From positions 1 to 50,028 of the forward strand of contig CAISDJ010000031.1 of NCBI GenBank assembly GCA_903884105.1: 50,028 nucleotides of DNA. Direction: 5' to 3'. The notes beneath the pieces are model-generated. The model was not told the DNA's origin, searched no databases, and saw only the letters and a program-made list of their open reading frames with translations. The DNA is from an uncultured Pseudomonadota bacterium. Lineage in GTDB: Bacteria; Pseudomonadota; Gammaproteobacteria; Steroidobacterales; Steroidobacteraceae. Shown one piece after another: positions 43,259-50,028 of the stretch (the first letter of the stretch is position 1; each line of letters opens with the position of its first letter). Position numbers and translations under genes: made by a program.

Positions 43259-44024
43259 ATCAGAAAGTGGCGACAGTCTGGAAAACTACCGTGCTAGCCA
43301 CGCGTCTACAGGTTATGGCGAGCACTACAGTCGTACCTACCAGGTTGGATATTACGCGGAGCTATGGAGGCACATAGAGCGCCCGCTACTGGAGCGCATC
43401 CTTAGGGAGCTTTCGGAGCGTGGTGCTGCCAGTTGTCTGGATTTTGCGTGTGGTACCGGGCGGATAACCCAGGTAAACGAGCGCTTTTTCGAGCACGCAG
43501 TGGGTATTGACGTATCGGAGCAAATGCTTGCCGTGGCAAAGAAGGCTTGTGTCCGTGCCGAGCTCGTGCAGCGCGATATCACTGCAGAGCCGCTGGATCG
43601 TAAGTTCGACGTGATTACCGCGTTCCGGTTCTTTCTGAATGCGGAGCCGAAACTAAGGGATCAGGTCCTCGCTTCGTTGGCTAAGGCCATGGAGGACTCG
43701 GGTACGTTAATCGTTAACGTCCACGTCAACCACTCCAGTCCACTTGGCTTTGCATATCGCATTCGGAATGCAATCCGAGGCAAAACGGTTGCTAATACCT
43801 TGAGCGTGCAGCACCTCGAGTCTTTGCTAAACGACCACGGGTTCGCAGTAAAAAGGATTCACTGGTACGGGTTCTATCCTCGGACTGGGTGGATGTTCAA
43901 TTCATTGGCCAACCTGCTGCAGTTGCCTGTCGAGCGTGTGTTTGCTGCGGTCAAGATTCTCCCGAGGCGCTGGGCGCAGAGCTTCATTGTCGAGGCGCAG
44001 CGCAGCCGTCAGACAAAAGCCTAG
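43248..44024 (+). CDS. Class I SAM-dependent methyltransferase
   Basis: This 258-residue protein has motif I CLDFACGTGRITQV, HAVGIDVSEQMLAVAKKA and the motif-IV strand KFDVITAFRFFLN, a standard Methyltransf_11/25 core. The substrate is unknown. The ATG at 43248 has GGAAGG just upstream and lies inside the end of the kinase gene (11-base overlap), so the two proteins are translationally coupled and probably act on the same molecule. An open frame upstream of the ATG is not family-like. Confidence 0.82.
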   Translation: MQDKSESGDSLENYRASHASTGYGEHYSRTYQVGYYAELWRHIERPLLERILRELSERGAASCLDFACGTGRITQVNERFFEHAVGIDVSEQMLAVAKKACVRAELVQRDITAEPLDRKFDVITAFRFFLNAEPKLRDQVLASLAKAMEDSGTLIVNVHVNHSSPLGFAYRIRNAIRGKTVANTLSVQHLESLLNDHGFAVKRIHWYGFYPRTGWMFNSLANLLQLPVERVFAAVKILPRRWAQSFIVEAQRSRQTKA

Positions 44025-44059
44025 TTGGGTGCTTCAGTTATTCGTCAGGATGTCACTAG

Positions 44060-45310
44060 GTGAGCTATAGAAAGAATGGCTTGAGCGCCGTTTGGGCCCT
44101 GCTGGCGAACATGCTGTACGCCCTTACGCAGTGGCTTTTGCTGATTGTCGTGGCCAGGCTATCTGATCCGTTCACGTTGGGGACATTCTCGCTGGTACTA
44201 GCGGTAGCCTCGCCTGTATTTATGGCTACCAATATGCGACTTCGATTCGTTCAATCCGCCGATTACGCGGGGAAATGGCGGTTGGCAGACTACCTACGAG
44301 TCAGGACCTCCTCAGCGATTCTGGCGACTCTTCTATGTGCCCTGATCTCGCTCTTTTGGTGGAATGACCGAGTAGTGATGATGGTCTTATGGTCGGTGTC
44401 TATCGCGAAGGCTCTCGAGGCGCTGCAAGATACTTGTATCGGTTCGTATCAGCAGAGGTCCAGGATGGAGCTGGCCGTCGTATCTAATTTGGTGACCGGT
44501 GGGCTTTCAATTCTGGCGTTTGCGATTGCTTTCAGTTTAACTCGCTCGTTGAGTTGGGCTTGTCTGGCCTTGGCACTGGGAAGGCTCGGTGGCCTTGTGT
44601 TTCTCGACTTGCCACTGTCTAAGCGAATAGTGGCGTCTGGTGAAAGCTTATCGAGCAGCGCGGGTCAAGTTCCATCTCAGCTCCAAAACTGGCGATCCCT
44701 TGTGCTCCTCGCATGGCCGCTCGGTGTCGTTGCGGCCCTCGATTCCTTAAATGCCGGGTTGCCACGCTATTTCCTATCCTGGGCTGTCGGGAATGCTGAG
44801 GTTGGAGTATTTGCGGCGATGGTTCACCTCTCGTTTGCGGGATTCGTCTTGGTGAACGCCGTCGGGCAATCTATGGCGCCGAGGATGGCAAGACAATACG
44901 GGAAAGGAGAGCGGAGAGAATTCATCCGTAGCGCCACACAGTTACTTGGTTTCGCTGTGCTTGTTGGCACTGCTGGTATCCTCGCGGCCTCGCTAAGTGG
45001 AGATTTAGTGCTGCGATTGATCTACGGTTCCGAGTTCGTGACACGCGGGAGGGACTTTGTTCTTGTTATGACTGCCGGAGCATTGAGCTACCTCGGGCTT
45101 TCAGCGGTGTTCTTGCTCTCGGCCGCCCAGATCCTCCGTGTGCAGGTGTGGCTCTATGCAGCAAACACTATCGGTGGCATTGTTTGTGGCTTGCTCCTGG
45201 TGCCAGTCTGGGGCATCGCCGGTGCAGCAATTGCGCAGGTCGTGGCTAATCTTCTCCAGGCGGCAGTCTCGTACGCGTTCCTTAAGCGTTCGCTCTTTCG
45301 GTCTCCGTGA
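44060..45310 (+). CDS. wzx: Oligosaccharide repeat-unit flippase (Wzx)
   Basis: The 416-residue hydrophobic protein has about 12 membrane helices and basic cytosolic loops. It starts in MATE/Wzx style (LSAVWALLANMLYALTQWLL) and contains LLAWPLGVVAALDSLNAGLPRYFLSW, seen in many polysaccharide flippases. It moves undecaprenyl-linked repeat units to the periplasmic face. The start is GTG with a modest ribosome-binding site (CAGGA). Codon and base use are more AT-rich than in the SLBB gene. It overlaps the Wzy gene at the stop. Confidence 0.85.
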   Translation: MSYRKNGLSAVWALLANMLYALTQWLLLIVVARLSDPFTLGTFSLVLAVASPVFMATNMRLRFVQSADYAGKWRLADYLRVRTSSAILATLLCALISLFWWNDRVVMMVLWSVSIAKALEALQDTCIGSYQQRSRMELAVVSNLVTGGLSILAFAIAFSLTRSLSWACLALALGRLGGLVFLDLPLSKRIVASGESLSSSAGQVPSQLQNWRSLVLLAWPLGVVAALDSLNAGLPRYFLSWAVGNAEVGVFAAMVHLSFAGFVLVNAVGQSMAPRMARQYGKGERREFIRSATQLLGFAVLVGTAGILAASLSGDLVLRLIYGSEFVTRGRDFVLVMTAGALSYLGLSAVFLLSAAQILRVQVWLYAANTIGGIVCGLLLVPVWGIAGAAIAQVVANLLQAAVSYAFLKRSLFRSP

Positions 45311-46554
45311 TGAGTTCCTTCGGCGCCCGCTGTTCAGCTATGTTGTTGGCGGTGGGGCTAGTCATGACCACCGCATCCCAGCTCAGGGTGTCCGCTTTTC
45401 CAATAGGACCAGGTGAATTGCTGCTCGTCGGTTGGTGCGTGTTGTCGCTGGTGCACTCTGGTGACTTGGAGCGAGGGCAGCCGGTCAGAGGGGGCATTGT
45501 TTCACTACTATGTACCTTTTGGGCGTCCGCCTTCGCCCTGTTGAGCATCGGAGCCGTGCACGGCATGCTGGTGGGGCATATCGAATTATCAGCCGCACTG
45601 CATGACGCATTTGCTTTCGTGTTCTGTGCCGGTGTCGCGATCCAGATGGCAAGGTCTTTCAATGCCCGCGACGCCGTCCTGAGGGCCGCTCGCTACTTGC
45701 CGGTAGTCGCAGCCGCGCTTCTGGCATTGTTGCTTGTCTTGGCGCTTGTCGTGCGGCAGATTGGTCCCGTGAAATTCTGGTACGGAGGAATTCGATTCTC
45801 GGGGTGGGCTGAGAATCCGAATCAGCTGGCTCTCTTGCTGGTTGCGCTGCCCTTCCTGGCGCTTCAGGTGCGTGCTGACTCTAGCTCCAATAGGACTAGA
45901 GCGGTCTATGCAAGTATTGCGGGGGTTATCGCTGTCATCGGTATTGTCACGCTGAGTGACGCACTGATCGTTTCATGGCTTCTGGGAGCTGCGTTGGTTG
46001 GCAGCGGGGCCTGGTTCCATGCGGTATTCGGGCGTTCCGCGAGACGCTCAACAATCTTGGTGTACGGCATCCTTTGCCCCATCATGTTGTTGGCTATCTT
46101 GATTCCCTTTGTCGGTGGCTTGGAGGGCGCAGCGCTTGATGCGTTGTCCGGCATCTACTCCGAGGGCGGGCAGGGCAGTGTTCGGCTCACGATCTGGGGC
46201 AACGGAGTCGAGGCAATCCTGCAATCGCCGTTCTATGGATTGGGGCCCGGACCTCATTCGGGCCTGCATTCACCTAACGAAGGCTTTGAGGCTCACAATA
46301 CATTGGTCGACTGGTCTGCTAGTGCAGGCCTCTTGGGGCTGCTTGCCTACATCGCATTGCTGGTGGTGGTGGCCGTGGCGGCAGTGCGCGGGAGGAAACC
46401 ATTCTTGTTGGTTAGCATTGTGGCTCTCTGCTGCTTCTCGCTGTTCCACTATGTCTTGCGCCAGCCACTATTCTGGGGGTATCTAGTTGTGGTCCTTGCT
46501 TACGCAGGAGTTGATTTGGTGCCACTGCAGCGAGCTAAGCAGGTTGCGGCCTGA
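45310..46554 (+). CDS. wzy: O-antigen/exopolysaccharide polymerase (Wzy/O-antigen ligase family)
   Basis: This 414-residue polytopic protein has ~11 membrane helices. The large periplasmic loop and following helix have FYGLGPGPHSG and EAHNTLVDWSASAGLLGLLAY, the Wzy_C hallmark (His-Asn...Gly-x-x-Gly). It would join repeat units en bloc in the periplasm, with chain length set by Wzz. An O-antigen ligase cannot be excluded by sequence alone, but position next to wzx favours polymerase. ATG 45310 overlaps the wzx stop by one base; GTG 45307 is also possible. The stop overlaps the next ATG (TGATG). Confidence 0.82.
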   Translation: MSSFGARCSAMLLAVGLVMTTASQLRVSAFPIGPGELLLVGWCVLSLVHSGDLERGQPVRGGIVSLLCTFWASAFALLSIGAVHGMLVGHIELSAALHDAFAFVFCAGVAIQMARSFNARDAVLRAARYLPVVAAALLALLLVLALVVRQIGPVKFWYGGIRFSGWAENPNQLALLLVALPFLALQVRADSSSNRTRAVYASIAGVIAVIGIVTLSDALIVSWLLGAALVGSGAWFHAVFGRSARRSTILVYGILCPIMLLAILIPFVGGLEGAALDALSGIYSEGGQGSVRLTIWGNGVEAILQSPFYGLGPGPHSGLHSPNEGFEAHNTLVDWSASAGLLGLLAYIALLVVVAVAAVRGRKPFLLVSIVALCCFSLFHYVLRQPLFWGYLVVVLAYAGVDLVPLQRAKQVAA

Positions 46555-48539
46555 TGTGTGGAATAGCGGGAATCATAGGAGAGGCGCTAGCGCCGGATGC
46601 CCAGCTCCGAGTCCTACGCTCGATGACCGATTCGCTAAGGCACCGAGGTCCAGACGATAGTGGTTCAATGGTTGATGGCGACGGACCGGTGGCATTGGGG
46701 CACCGTCGACTGGCGATCATCGATCTTTCGGCGGCCGGTCATCAGCCGATGGCGTCTGCATCTGGGCGTACGGTGATTGCATTTAACGGCGAGATCTACA
46801 ACTTTGCCGAGCTGCGCGTCGACCTCATGAAAAGGGGCGTCGTGTTCAAGGGGCATTCGGATACAGAGGTATTGATCGAAGCAATTGAGCGCGATGGGAT
46901 GGCCCCGACGCTATCAAGATGTCGTGGAATGTTTTCCTTGGCGCTATGGGATCGCCGGGACGGCGTCGTCTACCTTGCCAGGGATAGATTTGGGGAGAAG
47001 CCACTGTACATTGGAGTGGCTGGTAAAGACTTAGTCTTCGGATCCGAGCTGCGGGCACTTCGATTGCATCCGGATTTCAGCGGCGATCGCGACGAGATCG
47101 CTGCAGCTCAGTTCCTTCGCTTCGGCAATATTCCGGCTCCGAGGACGGTTTATAGAGACGCGCGGAAGATCATTCCAGGGACGATTGTAACCATACGAGT
47201 CCACCAAGTTGGCAACCCACCAGATCTCCAGTTGCTTCTGAAAGGAGCGCAGAAATATTGGAGTCTGGGCGAGGTGGTGGCCCGGCAACGTCTACTCTCT
47301 CCAGAAGTCAATGAGGGGTCGGCAATCCGAATGATTGAAGATGCGTTGAGTAGTGCTGTCAAGGAGCAGCTTGTCAGTGATGTACCTATAGGGGCGTTCC
47401 TTTCGGGCGGTATAGATTCCACATTAATTACGGCGCTGATGTGCAAAGTTGCGGGGGAGGCTGTAAGGACCTTCACAATTGGATTCGCTGATTCGAGATA
47501 CGATGAGTCGTCACACGCGGCAGCGATTTCAAAGCATCTCGGAACGGTGCACACAATGTTGAGGGTGACGCCGCAGGATGCTCTTAATGTAATACCCGAC
47601 TTGGCCAAAATCTATGACGAGCCTTTTGCTGACTCTTCCCAAATACCGACGATCATGGTCTGTCGATTGGCCCGAGGCCAAGTAACCGTCGCGCTATCCG
47701 GAGATGGGGGGGACGAGGTCTTTGGTGGGTACAACAGACATGTCTGGGGTCCTGTTCTTTGGCGCCGCCTTTCGCTGCTCCCACATTGGCTGCGGGTGAA
47801 GCTGGCTGATGCAATCCAGGCGCGTAGGGCTACGACATGGAATGGAATGTTCTCCGCGCTGGAGAGAGTCGCAGGAGGGTCGCTAAGGCACAGATTGCCG
47901 ACCGAGAAGCTATACAAGCTCGCGTCAATTATGCCGTCTACTTCCCCCGCGGAGCTGTACTCGATACTGATCAGTCAGTCAGGGTCGAACAATGTACTGA
48001 GTTCGGAGTTCGTTATGCAGTACGACGAGGTCGGCTGGCCTGAAGCATTCGACATAGAAGATATCTCCATGTCTGAGCAGATGATGATTGCGGATGCATC
48101 TGGATATCTGCAGAACGACATACTGGTCAAAGTTGATCGGGCTGCCATGAGTGTTGGGCTTGAAACCAGAGCTCCATTCCTTGATGAGGGGGTGGTCAAT
48201 GCTGCATGGGCGCTTCCTCTTTCGCTCAAGGTACGAGGGGATAGCGGAAAGCATGTATTGCGAAAGATTCTGGCCCGCCATGTTCCGCCGTCGTTGACAG
48301 AGAGGCCGAAGTTTGGGTTCGGTGTTCCTATTGATGAGTGGCTTCGAGGGCCGCTAAAGGACTGGGCGTACTCGCTGCTAACGCGGGAGAAGCTCGGGCA
48401 ATGCCAGTTTCTTTCTGTCGATGCAACGTTGAGGCTTCTTGAAGAGCACATGAGCGGCGCGCGCGACCGGCAACATATTCTGTGGTCTATTCTAATGTGG
48501 CAGGCGTGGTTGGAGCAGGATCGAAGCACTCATGGCTAG
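46554..48539 (+). CDS. asnB: Asparagine synthase (glutamine-hydrolysing) family amidotransferase
   Basis: This is a 661-residue two-domain enzyme. The N-terminal class II glutaminase domain has Cys2 as nucleophile (MCGIAGIIG), RHRGPDDSG, FNGEIYN and ARDRFGEKPLY. The synthetase domain has the pyrophosphate loop LSGGIDST (283-290) and SGDGGDEVFGGY. In O-antigen loci such enzymes are thought to amidate uronic acids (WbpS/WbtH-like), which would fit the uronate-making genes at 10.8-13 kb. Plain asparagine synthesis is the alternative. It is coupled to wzy upstream and overlaps the GT4 gene by eight bases downstream. Confidence 0.88.
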   Translation: MCGIAGIIGEALAPDAQLRVLRSMTDSLRHRGPDDSGSMVDGDGPVALGHRRLAIIDLSAAGHQPMASASGRTVIAFNGEIYNFAELRVDLMKRGVVFKGHSDTEVLIEAIERDGMAPTLSRCRGMFSLALWDRRDGVVYLARDRFGEKPLYIGVAGKDLVFGSELRALRLHPDFSGDRDEIAAAQFLRFGNIPAPRTVYRDARKIIPGTIVTIRVHQVGNPPDLQLLLKGAQKYWSLGEVVARQRLLSPEVNEGSAIRMIEDALSSAVKEQLVSDVPIGAFLSGGIDSTLITALMCKVAGEAVRTFTIGFADSRYDESSHAAAISKHLGTVHTMLRVTPQDALNVIPDLAKIYDEPFADSSQIPTIMVCRLARGQVTVALSGDGGDEVFGGYNRHVWGPVLWRRLSLLPHWLRVKLADAIQARRATTWNGMFSALERVAGGSLRHRLPTEKLYKLASIMPSTSPAELYSILISQSGSNNVLSSEFVMQYDEVGWPEAFDIEDISMSEQMMIADASGYLQNDILVKVDRAAMSVGLETRAPFLDEGVVNAAWALPLSLKVRGDSGKHVLRKILARHVPPSLTERPKFGFGVPIDEWLRGPLKDWAYSLLTREKLGQCQFLSVDATLRLLEEHMSGARDRQHILWSILMWQAWLEQDRSTHG

Positions 48540-49641
48540 CGTCATGATAGTTGGTGCCTATGCGCCTTCACTGCTCAATTTCAGGGGGCCTCTGATCCGG
48601 GAGATGTGCCAGCGCGGACACGCGGTCATCGCAGTTGCGCCCCGTTTCGACGAAAAGACAAGGGGGGCTCTCGTGGGAATGGGGGCGACCTGTGAAGAGA
48701 TCTACCTCGACAGAACGGGTATCTCGCCACTGCGCGATCTCCGCACGCTTGTTAGTATCTTTAGGGCTATTTATAGAGTCCGTCCTGACGCGCTGCTTCT
48801 CTATACGATCAAGCCAGTTATCTATGGATCAATTGTTGCGCAACTGCTCCGCGTAAGGAGGGTTTATTCAATGATTACTGGGTTGGGATATGTCTTTGTA
48901 GGCAGTCCCGGAACCAGTATGTTGAGAAGGATGGTTGTGTTCCTCTATCGCCGTGCACTTAGAGGGAATAGTGCCGTGTTCTTCCAGAACCCTGATGATA
49001 TGGGGCTCTTTGAGGCAGAGCGATTGGTTCCGCGCCAGGCGCGGAAGGTGTTGATCAATGGCTCCGGAGTGGATCTAAGCCACTTCCGTCCATGCGCGTT
49101 GCCAGATGAGTCTGTGTTCTTGCTCATCGGCAGATTGCTGATTGACAAAGGCATCAGGGAGTATGTGGCAGCAGCGCGATTGGTAAGGCGATCGCATCCA
49201 AATGCACAGTTCTTGCTTGTGGGGTGGCTAGATGGCAATCCTGGGTCATTGTCCAGAGAAGAAATCGATGGATACGAAAGGGAGGGGCTCATATCCTACC
49301 TAGGCCCGAGTGATGACGTCAGGAAAGTCATCCCACTTTGCAGAATCTACGTCTTGCCTTCTTACCGGGAGGGCACTCCACGCACGGTTCTTGAGGCGAT
49401 GGCGATGGGTAGGCCGATAATTACAACTGATGCCCCAGGGTGTCGCGAGACGGTCCGACACGGATTTAATGGGTTGCAGGTGCCGGTGAAGGATGCGGCA
49501 GCGCTAGCCTCTGCGATGGTGAAGATGCTCGATGAGCGTATGGAGACCAACCGGATGGCTGATAATAGTCTCGCCCTAGTAAGAGAGAAGTACGACTGCA
49601 ACCTCGTAAACACATCCATTCTATCGACGATGGGGTTGTAG
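48532..49641 (+). CDS. Glycosyltransferase family 4 (PglA-like)
   Basis: This 369-residue GT-B enzyme has an N-terminal SLLNFRGPLIREM segment and YTIKPVIYGSI (common in PglA/WbpX-like transferases), then LINGSGVDLSHF, LIGRLLIDKGIREY and PSYREGTPRTVLEAMAMG with the Glu-x7-Glu retaining motif. Family members often add the second sugar onto the undecaprenyl-linked one, consistent with the initiating transferase gene directly downstream. The stop overlaps that gene's GTG by one base. Confidence 0.87.
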   Translation: MASVMIVGAYAPSLLNFRGPLIREMCQRGHAVIAVAPRFDEKTRGALVGMGATCEEIYLDRTGISPLRDLRTLVSIFRAIYRVRPDALLLYTIKPVIYGSIVAQLLRVRRVYSMITGLGYVFVGSPGTSMLRRMVVFLYRRALRGNSAVFFQNPDDMGLFEAERLVPRQARKVLINGSGVDLSHFRPCALPDESVFLLIGRLLIDKGIREYVAAARLVRRSHPNAQFLLVGWLDGNPGSLSREEIDGYEREGLISYLGPSDDVRKVIPLCRIYVLPSYREGTPRTVLEAMAMGRPIITTDAPGCRETVRHGFNGLQVPVKDAAALASAMVKMLDERMETNRMADNSLALVREKYDCNLVNTSILSTMGL

Positions 49642-50028
49642 TGGCCAAGCGCCTTTTTGATTTGCTAGTTGCTTGCTTGCTGCTTGTCATTCTCTTTCCG
49701 GCAGGGATCTGCGTGGCGTTACTAGTCAGGCTTTTTCTCGGTCCCGGTGTGATCTACTCGCAGCCGAGGTGCGGACGCGACGAGGCAGTATTTAACCTCT
49801 TTAAGTTCCGCTCTATGACAGATCTGCGCCAGGAGAATGGTGCTCTTGCGCAGGATGCGCTTCGGTTGAATGGCTTCGGGAAGCTATTGCGTGCAAGTAG
49901 CCTCGATGAACTCCCGAGTTTGATAAATGTTCTGCTTGGGGACATGAGTCTTGTTGGTCCTCGGCCTCTTCTGGTGGAGTACTTGCCGCTGTATTCTGAA
50001 GAGCAGAGGAGGCGACACGAGGTTCGAC
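49641..50028 (+). CDS. Initiating phosphoglycosyl transferase (PglC type), partial at window edge
   Basis: This has 129 visible codons of a small monotopic sugar-phosphate transferase that loads the first sugar of locus 2 onto undecaprenyl phosphate. The membrane re-entrant helix (LFDLLVACLLLVILFPAGI) is followed by LFKFRSMTD, LRASSLDELPSLINVLLGD with the Asp-Glu dyad, and MSLVGPRPLLVEYLPLY. It lacks the N-terminal extension of the transferase at 37375 and is nearer to PglC. GTG start at 49641 overlaps the upstream stop. The frame runs off the right edge just before the expected PGITGWAQ block. Confidence 0.9.
   Translation, partial: MAKRLFDLLVACLLLVILFPAGICVALLVRLFLGPGVIYSQPRCGRDEAVFNLFKFRSMTDLRQENGALAQDALRLNGFGKLLRASSLDELPSLINVLLGDMSLVGPRPLLVEYLPLYSEEQRRRHEVR

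Overview
The window is a GC-rich gammaproteobacterial chromosome segment. The left part has two gene orders known from that class: lon-hupB-tRNA-Val-tRNA-Asp-ppiD with fabI convergent to it, and mltD-gloB-(yafS-like methyltransferase)-rnhA-dnaQ. The gene order and the flanking polysaccharide locus fit the Xanthomonadales/Nevskiales/Steroidobacterales neighbourhood, but that placement is inference. No transposase, phage gene or CRISPR array was seen.

Layout. (1) 1-10.6 kb: housekeeping genes. These include the Lon C-terminus, HU, two tRNAs, PpiD, FabI, a LysM transglycosylase, glyoxalase II, a methyltransferase, RNase HI and the proofreading subunit of DNA polymerase III. A WbpE-like sugar aminotransferase sits between rnhA and dnaQ. 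(2) 10.7-18.2 kb: nucleotide-sugar supply. These genes are a TviB/WbpO-type dehydrogenase, a UDP-uronate epimerase, pgi (broken by one in-frame amber codon) and rmlACDB for dTDP-rhamnose. (3) 18.4-38.1 kb: a first surface-polysaccharide locus. It has a very large multi-SLBB export protein, an epimerase, an ABC exporter (Wzm/Wzt with a C-terminal extension), a 2OG-Fe(II) oxygenase, at least five methyltransferases, several glycosyltransferases, a Wzz protein, an EpsG-like membrane protein and a WbaP-type phosphoglycosyltransferase. Three of its genes are on the minus strand. (4) 38.7 kb to the end: a second locus. It opens with a good sigma70-type promoter and a close paralogue of the SLBB protein. 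A second Wzz, an APH-fold kinase, a methyltransferase, Wzx, Wzy, an asparagine-synthase-type amidotransferase, a GT4 glycosyltransferase and a PglC-type initiating transferase cut by the window edge follow.

How it works together. Regions 2-4 would make activated sugars (dTDP-rhamnose, UDP-uronates, possibly aminated or amidated uronates). The sugars would be assembled on undecaprenyl phosphate and exported by an ABC route (locus 1) and a Wzx/Wzy route (locus 2), each with its own large outer-membrane export protein. From about 41.5 kb the base composition is visibly more AT-rich, as is usual for the strain-specific core of such loci.

The most notable non-gene signals are a 309-bp foldback element abutting the gloB start codon, an array of fourteen 8-bp repeats just upstream of dnaQ, the amber codon in pgi, and a pentanucleotide repeat at the start of a glycosyltransferase gene. 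All function calls come from reading motifs by eye; no database search was run.
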